DNA of 34,306 bases from Phallusia fumigata (GCA_008931825.1 QXVZ01014881.1:1-34306), one strand, 5' to 3'; positions 9,192-21,600 are shown, counted from the first letter of the stretch. Numbers and translations: made by a program. The notes: a model not told the origin generated them from the sequence alone.

Positions 9192-12100
9192 ATGTCTTTA
9201 AATCAGACAACAATATGGAACCAAACGTTACCATGGAGCGTGCTGCAATTGTTTGCACGGCCACCCCTGGCGGTAATAGTACCAGATAGAGTGATTGTGG
9301 CAGTGATTCAGCAGCCAATTCCATCCTCTGCGAAGACCAAATACAATGTCACACAAACGTTAGGTCCAACAATCGCCAACAGTTCTGAAAGTGCTACCTT
9401 AAATGTTTCTACGTCAAGCAACATCAGTGCTCCTGCGTCATACACATATCGCAACGTCACTATCACCAAGTTGTGCGGCTTTCCCGCCTTTTGTTCCAGC
9501 AAGGCCTACAGCGCATGCGCGAACACACCTCTGTGCGCATGCGCAGAATGCAGCAAGACAGGAGCGGGATTTTTCGTATTCTTTGTTGTCCTGCTTGGCC
9601 TGGCTTGCGTGTTCGGCAACGTACTTGTAATGGCGGTGTTAAAGAAACTCGGGCTACGTCAGAGTTTCAACAAAATGAAATTCTCTTTGGCGGTGGCGGA
9701 TTTCCTCACAGGTAAATGAGTTGATAAAGTGAAACGTCTCACTGTTAATCAGAGTTGTATTCGAGTCACGGGTGAAGTCGAGTCATCCAAACAGCGAGTC
9801 AAAGTCGGAGTCAACAAAGAGATTCGAGTCAAGACGAGTTTTTTCCACGGCATTGTCATAGTTGATTAAGTAAAGCTCGCTTTTTAACTCGCTTTAATAT
9901 AGACGTCCATATAGGCAGGGGGTCGGCAACCTGTTGCACGCGAGGTGGTTTACAAGTTCATGTTCTAAAAGTTTTGACCTAAATTAAGAGACCTTTCGGA
10001 TTTTTAACCTTGAATGTTTTTTAAGCGCAACTGCAGCAACGAGCTACAGAGAGCACGCGTCAACCAGATTTTACAGATTTAACGCGGAAATATAAAGCAG
10101 TGACGTTGTTAACATGACACGCGAAGTTATTACCGTAAGATTAATTTGTAAACCGGCACGCTGCGTCCAAAAGGGAGACAAACTTAAACAACTTTCTCAG
10201 TTGTCCAGCTTCTGGTGGTGTTAATGTACTCATTCAAAGTTGAAGAATGATGTTACTATGTACGAATTTTATCTAACAAGCTAAGTTATGTTTCTCCAGC
10301 AGTGACAATAGGGTTTCGACTTAAAACTGTAAACGTCATTTTTGCGATTCCGGTTCTTTCTGTTCAGATTTTAATTATTTTTCTCAGGCGTCCAGCTACT
10401 TGTGGTGTCATTGCACAACTTCAGTTGGACGATGAATGTTTCATCGAGCGAACTGGATCGGCGCCAACTCTTACTCCGCGGCTCCTCCCAGGCCACCGCG
10501 GGAGGAATCTTCCTCCTCCTCACCTTCACCAGCTCTCTGTACCACCTTGTGATTATGGGAGCGCAGCGCTTGTACGCCATCAAGTGGCCGTTGCATTTTC
10601 GCAATCAGCGAAGTTACCAAGTTTACATCGGTTTGGCGGCGGCGTGGAGTCTTGCTTTGATATCCAGCACCGTTCCAGGTAATAAGAATTAATAAAGCTT
10701 TAAAATACACGGAGACCTTCAACATCAAAAGTCAGTGTTACTTGTAACCACCCGAAAAAGTGTTGTCCTTTGAAAGTGATTAATCAAGCTTCAAAATACT
10801 TTTTCTTGACTCTTTCGTTGAATGCCAGTTGTTTTTAAAATATGTCACAGTTAGGTGTACAAAGCTCGCTTAGAAACCCACTTAAAGCGTCCAGCATCGT
10901 ACTTGAAACTTCCATGTACACCATGGCAACCACAATAACCCATCTGATGTCACATTTTCATCTATGTTGTATTTTTCGCAGCATGGTTCCCAGAGTCTCT
11001 GGTCTACACTTACCAACACACAATCTTCCTATTCTACGTTTCAAACAGCAGTGTTTCAGCCCACGGAGGAAATTACAACATTCTCATTGCCACGATGGTC
11101 TGCTTCTTTATAATTTCCTACTTGGCAATGGTAAATATGGTTGGTTTGACGCAAGAATTAATTTTTATCGTTGTCTTGTATTGCAGCTTTGCTTAGTTAA
11201 CACAAAACTTTTTACTCTTTATTAAAGCTTCAATGCAAAAGATTCTTTTCCGAAAATTAAAAACCTTGTAAATCTAAATCATCGGGCAAAATTTCTTTAC
11301 AGTTGAGTTTATTTCGCTTGGTGAAAGAAAACACAGCGGCACAATTGTACTAAATCAATCTCCAGAGAACGTTATGTAAAGCACTGTTGGTGAATATAAG
11401 TTAAATGCCGCAGTAAAAATGAAAAATTCACTTTCTTTCTATCTTTTAAGTTTGCAGTAGCTCACTCTCTGCAAGTTTTGCGTATTTCGATAATTTTTGA
11501 ACTTCAACCTGAAGATATAATACTGGGTTTGTTTCAGACTTGTGGTACTTTCGTTACTTTGCATTCCGTCCATTCTAACATGACGAAGTCAAAGCAACTC
11601 AAGCATGACAAGTCAGCCAATCAGAAAGCGAAGAAAGCCGACAACAAGGAAATTCAAATCTGTGTGACGGTCGCTCTGATGCAGCTTGGCTTCACAATTA
11701 CCATTAGTAAGTGAATTAGTTTCAGTAACTTTGCAAGGTTACAACAATTTGGTAATCCTGTCTGCCTTGTGCACACAAGGTTGTGGGTTCTAATCCTGTC
11801 TCCCCCCCCCCCCCCCCCCTGAGCAAGAAACTTAAGCGGCATTGCCTAAACCCAATAGATCATTCAGGTGTTGTTTCCCCAGAGGAAGTCGAAACAAACA
11901 AACAATAATTTGTTATCCAACAATTTATATTAGTCAAAATCTAATAGTTCATTCCTTTGTTATTTTTCAGTTCCGCTGATCGTCGTAAACGTCCTGTTCT
12001 ACGGGAATTCCCTAACATGCGACACGGCCTCACTCCCGTTCATGTTGTGTTTCTATCTCAGTATGTCGAACAGGTAAATGCATGCACAACTTAAATATCT

Positions 12101-12665
12101 GTATACGCCACGCCTATTGGCTAATATTTTGCCACGTGACTAGAAGTTGGCCGATGAAATTAATTGATTTTGTTTCTGCTAAATGTCTTTTATTAATGCG
12201 TCCATTTAAGAAGCGTACAAGCGGGTTGCGGACGAGCTTTTTGCGGCCAACCGTACAAATGTTTGTAATAGCGCCCAAACGTAAACCCGCATGAACATGG
12301 GTCTACTTGGAACAAAATATTCTCCCCCCCCGATAAAAAGTCCCAAAACCGTGTCCAAAATTGATCCAAAATCTTCACTGTGATAAATTTGCCTGGCCTG
12401 GCGCTTTACATGTAAAAAAAAACAAGCCTCATTTCATGCCCGACCTTCTAATTGCTTACGGTCGCCGCTTTACAAGACCTTTCTGGGAGTTTGCTTCAAA
12501 ACCACTTTCCTTAATGCATAAAACCGAATAGCCTAAGAAGAGAAACATCGCTACAGGTCACCGCACAATGCTCGCTCCTAAACCCGCTTTCACCAAGTGT
12601 AAATTATGCCGCCAGGTTGAGCCGAGTGATTAGTGGGGCCTTGTGCTCGCAAGGTTGTGGGTTCT

Positions 12666-12700
<35 letters not shown>

Positions 12701-13099
12701 GAAACTTAAGCGGCATTGCTCCACCCAGTGGATCCCGACGGGTTAGCACAAATTGAAGTTTCCACCTTAAAAAATTGGAAAAAAAAGAAAAAAATGAACC
12801 AAATGAACCGCAATGAGGCAGGTAGCTCGACGATGGACTTATTACGAACTTAACACATTTGGCGTTGTTCCGCCCACCGAGGGTAAAAATGAAACAAACA
12901 AACATGGTCAAGTATTAACATCGCAATTGTGTTTCTTCGCAGCTTGGTGAACGTAATAGTTTACAGTTTCCGAGACAAGAAATTCACCGAGACAGCGAAC
13001 GAGCTTTTGGCGATCTCGGTTTGCTGCAAACGGAAGAAAGACAAGAAGCTTGAATCTTCTGGAGGGACCAGGACTACCACAGGAACAACCGTACCATGA
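9192..13099 (+). CDS. Rhodopsin-like 7TM receptor, copy C (six exons, complete)
   Basis: Exons 9192-9711, 10388-10678, 10982-11130, 11538-11706, 11971-12073 and 12943-13099 give 462 residues with the same phases and the same lengths as copy A for exons 2-6 (291, 149, 169, 103, 157). From about residue 37 on, the protein is nearly identical to copy A, and the introns also align, so this is a recent tandem duplicate. The first 35 or so residues differ much more (several substitutions and two extra residues) and carry extra sequons. The cysteine box, QRL in place of DRY, and NVIVY in TM7 are all present. One notable change is that the TM5 proline of copy A (IIPYLAM) is serine here (IISYLAM). A membrane receptor of unknown ligand; expression probably overlaps copy A, since upstream sequence is shared, but this is inference. 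Confidence 0.9.
10193..10248 (+). pseudogene. Decayed partial copy of exon 2 in intron 1, copy C
   Basis: This is the counterpart of the relic at 1431-1485, with the same CAG and GTCCAGCTTCTGGTGG start and the same loss of similarity afterwards. Its presence in both genes dates it before the A/C duplication. Confidence 0.55.
11302..11370 (-). mobile_element. Pentamer-tailed short element, fragment in intron 3 of copy C
   Basis: GTTGAGTTTATTTCGCTTGG followed by TGAAAGAAA matches the end of the elements at 14943 and 25899. Read on the minus strand it ends AATAAACTCAAC. Confidence 0.5.
11751..11904 (+). mobile_element. tRNA-derived SINE, intron 4 of copy C
   Basis: It keeps the anticodon-arm part and a B box (GGTTCTAATCC at 11786-11796), then a run of 18 C, then a shortened body ending in AAACAAACAAAC. 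The same intron in copy A lacks it, so it inserted after the A/C duplication. Confidence 0.65.
11802..11819 (+). repeat. Poly-C tract (18 C) inside a SINE
   Basis: An uninterrupted run of 18 cytosines lies directly after the B-box region of the SINE. Confidence 0.9.
12609..12903 (+). mobile_element. tRNA-derived SINE, intron 5 of copy C
   Basis: It has an A-box-like GAGCCGAGTG, the CCTTGTGCTCGCAAGG arm, GGTTCTA, then a run of 32 C at 12667-12698, then the family body and the (AAAC)n tail. It is orthologous to the body at 3785-3932 in copy A. Confidence 0.7.
12667..12698 (+). repeat. Poly-C tract (32 C) inside a SINE
   Basis: An uninterrupted run of 32 cytosines sits at the same element position as the 18-C tract. 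Its length is likely unstable and hard to sequence. Confidence 0.9.
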
Positions 13100-13244
13100 A
13101 AAGTGTCAACTAGCTCCATTAAGTGACTGGGACCGAGCAGCTGTCTTAATCGCGTTGGAAATGTATATATTTTCTCTTTTCAGGTGATCCGAATTACCCG
13201 AAGCGCTAATCACCAAAAAATATACATAATTTGCCAAATATTAC

Positions 13245-13250
13245 AATAAA
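13245..13250 (+). terminator. Polyadenylation signal, copy C
   Basis: AATAAA lies 146 bases after the stop codon, matching the signal of copy A. Confidence 0.65.
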
Positions 13251-13545
13251 AAAGTTTTTGTAAAATAATTCCTTTGTTGCAAGGTTAAACAAACTCCATG
13301 ACGTAATCAGTTGGCGAATGACGTCATTATTTGCTTTGTTTGTTTGCAACGAATCGTTTTTATTATAATGTCAAAGTGTTGCGTGTTTTTCATTAACTTG
13401 AGACATTTTGATTTGCAACATATCAAAAGTTTGCGTTTCACGGAAACACTTTAACGTTTAAAAAAATGGCAACTATGTCGCGGCATCTCTAACCACGTTT
13501 GCCTTACGTTACACGCGCCTACAACGAACCGGACAGATTGCCTTC

Positions 13546-13565
13546 TTTCTTTCTCTCTCTCTCTC
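13546..13565 (+). repeat. CT microsatellite
   Basis: A run of TTTCTTTCTC followed by CT dinucleotides, about 20 bases. Confidence 0.7.
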
Positions 13566-14059
13566 GTCGAGTGTGACGTATTCGCCAATTGCGTTGTTCA
13601 ATTTTTGATGAAGCACGAATAAACACCTCCCCTCCATCTTACCGATAGCGGTCACCGTAAATTCAAACTGATGAACAACGTCACGAAAGAGATCGAAGCG
13701 GGGTTAGAACTCACAACTCAAAGCATTCGTATGACAACAAAGCACTTTTACCAACCCAGAACGCCATCCCCTTTTGCAAGGTAAAGAGTTCAAACTGCAT
13801 AAAAGTTCCTCGTGTTTTTTTTTGTAGTTTTGACAAAAGTTTCAATCCGGTTTACAGGCCAATCTATCTTGTTCGCTGTGCATGTGCAAGAAGCAAAGAC
13901 GGTTTCATCTATTTATCTATTTTACACGTTTCTTGAACTGCAGTTGATCGTAGTCAACTAACTTAGATTTGAGCAATATAACCTAGTTTATAGCGGTGTA
14001 TTTATTTCATAAACATACATTGCAACAAATAAACTCTGTTGATTGTGTTGTGTTCGGAT

Positions 14060-15270
14060 TGTGTAGAGGCAATGATATGTTTGGATATGATGAAGTCCTA
14101 TCACAACCTCCGTTTATTTTTTCATTTAAGTAGTTTTAAACTTGTTTTTGTTTTGTATTTAATTAAAGTATATTTTTTGTACCTTTATTTGGCACACAAC
14201 ATACTTTCACACTGTCACAAACTAAACATATAAAACAAAACATCCAAGCAATGGCTACTTGTATGTAAATTAGACAGGAATTAACTGTGCCACAAGGTGA
14301 CGGCAAAGTTTTAATCTTGAAACAAAAATGTTTCCTGTTTGTAAAACTTGTGTGTTGCGTTTGTCCTGATTATGTGGTTACACTTAACCACATAGCGTTT
14401 ATTCTGATCCTTATATTCCGGTTTTGATGCTGTATGCGTTATTATATTCATCAATTCGGCATCTAACTAACTGTGTACCTTGTCTCAGGTTGTACACCAC
14501 GCACGTTACAGGGAGTACAGTCTCAGCTTCAAAAGCTTCAAACTGTTAACAGGTCGATTATTGCAAGGCTTCTCCACACTTGAAAGAACAACATACAAGA
14601 CTTGGTTTTGTCTTCAAATAACCAGATAACGGATACAGCCTACACAGCGGATTTGTCTATATCAGGATGCTATGTGCCGCCTCAGTACCACGCCAAATTT
14701 AACTAAACAAATGCAGAAGAACGACTGGCACTAAACATGTTTAGCAGATAGATAGAGGGGAGATAAGGGAAAAGGAGGACTGTGGAAAAGTTGTTTGCCA
14801 AGTTTAGGCTTACAAGAGGGAATTTCGTTTTAGTACATGAATAACTGTGACTTTAGGGCCGAATTTGTTCCCTAAAGAAACCGGGACAAAAAATTCGGGT
14901 CGGGCTTCTGAAGTTGAAAATGCAGTTTCCACGCTTTTTCATGTTGAGTTGAGTTGAGTTGAGTTTATTTCGCTTGGTGAAAGAAACATATCGACAGATT
15001 AGCCCTAAATCAAATCACCAACCCGGAGATAGCTGCTAACGTTAAAACGTTATGAGGCGCAAAAAGGTTTTGGGCGTAATTGGTGGAACGAGGTTGAACG
15101 CGCTGCAGATACACCATCATTAGTAACGGTGACGTGGCTCTCAAGAGAGTGAATTTGGCGCAGTATGAGAAACTGTTCGTTGCAATAAGCTGCTGAATAC
15201 TCAACTTAGTAAGAAAGTTGTTGATCAAAAACTCCTCAAAGCGAGATTTTAAAGCCATTTAGGCCGGGTG
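14060..15270. repeat. Spacer repeat copy 3, after receptor copy C
   Basis: It is the counterpart of 7180-8310 and lies 3' of copy C. It contains a complete-looking pentamer-tailed element (14943-15266) on the minus strand; copy 2 has only the body of that element. Confidence 0.7.
14943..15266 (-). mobile_element. Pentamer-tailed short retroelement (SINE-like)
   Basis: On the minus strand the body ends in GCGAAATAAACTC followed by (AACTC) repeats, four units, at 14943-14966. A short tandem repeat at one end after AATAAA is typical of LINE-mobilised elements. Related copies lie at about 8040-8300 (body), 11302 (end) and 25899-26100. Confidence 0.55.
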
Positions 15271-15655
15271 ACGTAACTGTTTACGTCATTTATAACACAA
15301 ACTCGTCGACCTAGTTGTTTTGCACCTGAAGTGTTCATGAACAAACGATTCTATTGTTAGCTAACAACAGACGACGAACAATAACCGCAAATTCAACAAG
15401 GAAGGTCCTAGTGGCGCCGTTATACAAAGACAAGTATAACGTAGTTTGGGCAAACGTAGTTCGTTTTTAGATTGTTTCACTGAGTAATAATCAAGACATA
15501 TTCAGCTATTCATCATTATCACAAATAAAGTGTTGCCGGGGTGAAAGTTTGGCAGTTTTGACTTCACTTGTGACGTCACTATTCCTTTAAATCAAACGAT
15601 GTGTCGTCATAAACAAGTAAAAGTTGCAACAAAACAAACTGTGCATACGACCTTT
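15271..15655. other. Sequence before the SLC5 gap
   Basis: No ORF resembling SLC5 TM1 is found here. The missing first exon is most likely inside the gap at 15656. Confidence 0.4.
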
Positions 15656-15659
15656 NCAG

Positions 15660-18600
15660 GAAAATGAGTGGTTGGCCGGTTGCCCTCAGTCTGACAGCCA
15701 GTTTCATGTCGGCCATAACTGTTCTTGGCACTCCAGCTGAGGTTTACCGATACGGAACCATGTTCTGGTGGTTCTTCATTGCCTACACACTGGTTGCTAT
15801 CATCACCGCTAATGTGTTCGTGCCTATCTTCTACAATATGGGAATTTCGAGCACCTACGAGGTAAGGCATAGAAATCTTAAACGAGTTTTTTTAGCATTT
15901 AGTGGGAGGACGGTTAGTCTTAAGTGTTCAAACTTGTTAACTTTCTCGCCCTCATCGAGTTAGCTTACAAGCTTTGTCCTTTCATCAGCCTTTCAAGACG
16001 AAAAAAAAATTCTTATTAGGTCCTAAAGGATTGAATATAACATCATTTGGTGTAGGTTTTTACCCTTTAGTCAGATTTAGTCAACAGATTTCGGCGATTT
16101 CAAATCTTTACTGCGCAAAGCTCCGAATGAGACTAAACCTAAGGGTTTAAAAAATTTGGATTTAAATTTCTTATTTGCGGCTTTACAGTACTTAGAACGT
16201 CGATTCAGCAAACCGGTTCGTATAGCGGGGACTTGTGCCTTCATTCTGCAGACCGTTTTGTACATGGGGATGGTGATGTACATGCCGGCACTTGCTCTTA
16301 ACAAAGGTGGGTGCAAAACTGAATGTTACCTTCACGTTACATCAGTGTTTCACAAACTTTTTAAAGCCGAAGAATGATAAAATCTTGTTGTCGCCTCCTA
16401 CAGTTTATTGCAGTGTTTCTCAAACATTTTTCGATGTGACTCTCTTGGAAAAGTTGATTGGACTTTCGATGCATCAGCGATAAAAATTAAAAAAAACGTT
16501 TATTGTCAAATTTATTAATACAAAAACAGTTTGGCTGCAAAATGAGATTTTTGTGCGACGCCCTTGGTAATTCAAAACGACGCATCAGGGTGTCGCGACG
16601 TACAGTTTGAGAACCACAGGTTTACACGTTATTTTGTGATAAAGTGAAGGTTTTATGTTATAACAGTCATCATAATAAATATTATCTAGTTTTGTAAGAG
16701 AAAAAATAAATGGAGCTTTACAAAGTGCTTGCTTCTTTGCAGTGACCGGCCTAAGTCTAACTGTGTCCATCGTGGTCACTGCCCTGGTGTGCACGTTTTA
16801 CACAACGATTGGTGGAATGAAAGCGGTGGTATGGAACGACGTGGTACAGGTACGAGTGAACCTATTGCTGCCGTCACCAATCGTAATCAAAGCCCACAAT
16901 AATTTGCAAAAAAATGTCGAACTTTGCTTGGTCAAGACTCTAAATGTTTAACAGCGTGATTTATGCCATGTGTGTGTATTATGTTTACTGCCTACCAGGC
17001 ATTATAACTTTTACTTTTTGGTGTGTACAACTTTGTCTGGCACTGATATCATTAAGCCAAGATATTCACCGCCTTTTTTATTTCAGTGTTTCGTGATGTG
17101 GATTGGTTTTACTGCCATTATCGTGAAAGGGAGCATCGATGTTGGAGGATTCGCAAAAGTCTTTGAGATCGCCAGCGAAGGAGGAAGAATCGACTTTTGG
17201 CAGTAAGTTTGTCCAGACGAAAAACGAAAAGTTAGTTGTTAGATTTCACGTTACATTAACTTTTCGTTGAGTCTTTGTGTGCCACTTTGCGCATGATTAT
17301 CAGGTTAACCTTAAACAGCAAACCTTAAACTATTTACTACAGTTGTGACTCAAACCCCTAACTTTAAACGCAAAGAAACTAATCCGCTGCAATTACTTGA
17401 ATTACGTGTCAGAAAGTTAACATTGACTGTTGGCGACAGAGATACCAAAAGTCGCACGCCTTTACTGGGATTTGAACGCTTGACCTAACGATCCAACTTT
17501 AATTTTCCTGCAGTTTCGACCTTGACCCACGTGTTCGCCATTCTTTCTGGTCAATTTGTATCGGGGGAACACTGATGTGGTTATCGGTTTACGCCATCAA
17601 CCAATCCATGGTTCAACGCTACCTCAGTTGCAGAAGTTTACATCAGGCTAAAATGTAAATAACTGTTGAATTTTACAACATTTTGTTGTTACTCTGTTGG
17701 CCTAAGCCGTAGACGCCTTTCCAACTCTAAGTTGTTTATTTTATGCTTTTGGCCCGAATTATTGATAAGTTTTACTCGATTTTAAAGTTTTTGTCAGATA
17801 GAACGGAATGGCAAATTGACAAGGCAATTTTTGCCATAAATCTCTTTAAACAATGTTGATATACTGATGTCATTGCACCAGTCTTGATCGTCGCATTGAT
17901 GCGGGGGGGGGGGACTTTGAAATCACCCAATCTATCAGGGGGCGGAACAAGAAAACAAGGTTGATTAACACTGATTTAAACTAACGCTTGTTTTTCTTAT
18001 AGGTCTCTCTACCTCAACGACATAGGTTTACTTTTTGTGATAAGTCTAGCTTCGATCGCGGGGCTGGTTATGTACGCTGTGTATGCAAATTGCGATCCAC
18101 TCGCTAACGGAGACGTCGAAAAATCAGACCAGGCAAGTACCGCTGTGTGTAGGGTCAAAGTACAAAGTACGATGTTCTGCCAGAATTAACAAGCAACGAT
18201 TTTTTTTCTGTATCTTGTGTATGGAACGCAACGTGTTAAATTTATGATAATTGTTGGTTTGTAGCGCAAAAATAAAATCAAGATTTGGGTTACCCGCTTA
18301 TACATGCGCCTTGAATGTACATTTGTTTACCGTAAGTGTCAAACCACAAACCTCTATAGCCTCGTAAACTGTTGCTCGTCCACCCAGCAATATTTTCTGC
18401 TGACTCAGCGACCAGCAAAGTCTTTCACAGACTTAGGCTCAATCCATTTTTACAACTTGTGGACCTTTAACCATGTTTTGTACAATATCATGCGTTTGTG
18501 CGGTTAACTAGTAAATAGATTAATGTACTTGAATTGTCATTTACCTTTATAATATTATACATCAAACTTATTGTCTACATGTTTTCGCGTTCATTCTGAA

Positions 18601-21600
18601 CCTGCGTGTCTGGTGCAAACGTCATTGTATCAATGATGATGGAAGTTATTGCCGAAACGTTTGATGAATTAATCATGTCGCTTTAAAAACTATTTGGGCC
18701 AGCATATTTTGATGAGATGTTATGAACACATCTGTGTTAAATGTTGCAAAAACAAACACTTGACTTGCCATCGCAGATTCAGCGACTTTGTGTGTTGTGC
18801 AATGCTTCACTACATTGCGATGTTCCATGCAGTTTGAGTGTTTTAACTTTTTTCTTGTTGCAGCTCGTTCCCTTTTTGGTCATGGACATTCTAAGCGTGG
18901 CGCCAGGAATTCCCGGTATCTTTGTGGCAAGCGCTTACAGCGGAACACTTAGGTGAGTCTAATCATGTTGGGAAACCACAATATCATGTAAGGTTTCCAC
19001 TTTCTGCCGAGTTTGCGATTTTGAACGCCAAGTAATGTTGAATGGGAACACACAGAGTTGAAGAGCAGCTTACTTAAAAACATGCCAGAGAACTTGTATG
19101 TAGTGAATACATTGTATTGTAAACGTTTCGACAATCACTGTTGTCATCGTCAGTTTTTAATTAAGCTAATATAGAATGGATTGTGCTAAATATTCGAAGT
19201 GTTGTAAATACTCTTTTAAAACCGGAACCATTCGCAACAAACACAAGTTGTTTACGAAACTTCGAGACTTTGCAGTTTAAAAATATGAAACTCTATTGTG
19301 TTCTGTTAATATTTTGTTGCAACTATTTTTGCCTTTTGTTCAGCACAATTTTTTAATTCTTCCAAAATTTTAAAGAAAGTTTACGTGTAGGTTGCGCAAA
19401 ATGGTAAACGGTTTTATTGCTCTAATACTAATGCAGTTGTTTCATTGACTTCACTAACTGATTAAGTAATCAATGGTATGTGTTCTAATTTACTATTGTT
19501 TTAGTGGTGTGGTGTCGCTACGTTGTCGGTTCCCTAGCTATATAACCCAAAGTTGACTTATACTCTATGAAAACACAAGCAACATATTGACAAACTGTCA
19601 ACCAATTAATGAACACAACCCGAGGGAGGATCTGACTGGACCACAAATGTCAACAGTAATCTCATTTACAATGTTAATGTGTTTCTCTCTCTTAGCACTG
19701 TGTCGACCGGGATTAATTCGCTAGCGTGTTCAACGTACGAGGATCTCATCAAGCCGGTGAAACCAAATATATCCGGAGCACGAGCGTTAACTATTTCCAA
19801 AATCCTTGGTAAGTTTCTTGTTATGTTTTCTTTACCTATTTTTTTCTTCCATGTTATAAAAGAAACTAAAAAATAAAACAATTTCTGAACGAGCAATCAC
19901 CCATGTCAGGAATTCGTTACAATTTTTTTATCATGTAGATTTCCAAACACTTTTAAAGAATAAGGCTCAAGACACGGGCCTGAAGAGTAGCTTAATTAAA
20001 ATCAAAATTCTGAAGAACTTGTACACAGTGCAATGATGATGACAACAGCGATTGTCGAAACGTTTGCATTACACCACAAGTTTTCATGCGGTTATGATGA
20101 TTTTTTAAGCTGCTTTTCAATAGATGCGATTTACAAACAAAAATACGGCGGTTGATTGCCTTAAGCTCGTTCCGCAAGCGACTCAAACGAACCCGACGTC
20201 ACCCAAAGTTTACTCAAAGCTAGCGTAACGTTAATTTTTCAGTTGTGGTGTACGGCTTGCTCGGATTGGGTGTGGCCTACTTAGCTTCGTTGATGGATAG
20301 AATCCTTACCATGGCTCTCAAGATGTTCGGAATTATTGGAGGGCCAATGCTGGGCATATTTTGTCTCGGTCTCTTCACACCAATAGGAAATTCGTGGGTA
20401 GGTGTTTGCATAAGAGCCAGACATGGTGTTAACTGACAAGTGGTAAATTAGCGGGGACAGCGGAAAGAGTTGATCCAAGCCCTTATAGTACGGCTATGCT
20501 TGAAGTAATGCCTGCACTGCAGATCGGCGTGTGGTTTTGGAACGTATAGTAGGTACATCGATTTTGATTCAGTAAATCTTCAAAAATTAGCTTATTATGA
20601 CCTNGTACGGCTATGCTTGAAGTAATGCCTGCACTGCAGATCGGCGTGTGGTTTTGGAACGTATAGTAGGTACATCGATTTTGATTCAGTAAATCTTCAA
20701 AAATTAGCTTATTATGACCTGCTGAGCAAATACAAAATGCAAATGTTCTTTTATAACCGAAACAAGGGTCCATTATGTTTGTAAACAAACAACGATGTTG
20801 TATTAACTTTTAGACCAAGAAAAGTTTAAAATCTACTTGTATGCATCATTTTTCGGACATTTACATTTCAATTAATAGAGTTCGCCAGCACTCTATTCCT
20901 CTGCAAAATCCAGCATTAAAATCAGCATTTGGTTTGTTCTTGCACAACCAACAATTGTATTTGTGTTTTAGGGGGCGTTGGTGGGGCTTTTCGGGGGTCT
21001 AACCATGGGAATTTGGATGGGAATCGGTTCCACTCTTTATCCACCTGCTGACGAGTTTATAAGATTGTTACCGGTGACGACCGCTAACTGTAGCGATGTA
21101 AGTTGGGATAAAATCCGTTTGTACCAAAAATATCTGACCAAAAACAGTAATTCAATTCTATGTGAATTTCACATTTATTTGCTTTTAATATTGCTTTTAA
21201 AAGTTTAAACCGATTTTGTGCTACAACAAATTTTGTTTTATCTGCGTTTTTAGACTATAAGATTAATTTCCAACCAAAAACGTACGAAATGTACAAAGAT
21301 CGCAACAGCAGCAGACACTGTTCCAAACAACAATGCGTATTAACAACGTCACAATATGTCATCAACAGGTCCTCGTGTCATCAGCTCTTAACGTCACATT
21401 AGCACCCGAGCTCTCAGCGCCATCTGGCGGATTGATAGATTCGCTTTACGCTCTGTCCTACTGCCATTACAGCACTTTCCTTGTGCTTTTTACCTGGGCG
21501 CTCGGCCTGATAGTAAGTCTCCTCACAGGTAAGTCGCAAAATTATATCGAGTACACACTGTGTGATTTGTATCTGTGTTTGAATAAGTGTGGTATGTCAA

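Larger units (their letters stand above)
13100..14059. other. 3' flank of copy C, no gene
   Basis: 3' UTR and flank conserved with copy A to about 13430, then A+T-rich sequence with a short CT microsatellite at 13546-13565. GCGGGGTTAGAACTCACAAC near 13700 also occurs near 4482, so the A/C duplication extends this far with an insertion between. Confidence 0.5.

Noticed and set aside
15010..15258. 82-residue minus-strand ORF
   Set aside because: It lies wholly in the pentamer-tailed repeat; the related copy at 25899 does not keep the frame.
18620..18665. Further palindromic MITE copy (CCGAAACGTTTGATGA)
   Set aside because: Only a short stretch resembles the core and the ends are not recognisable.
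21254..21314. SLC5 exon 11 starting after TTTTTAG at 21253
   Set aside because: That acceptor has the better pyrimidine tract but puts the exon out of frame with both neighbours.
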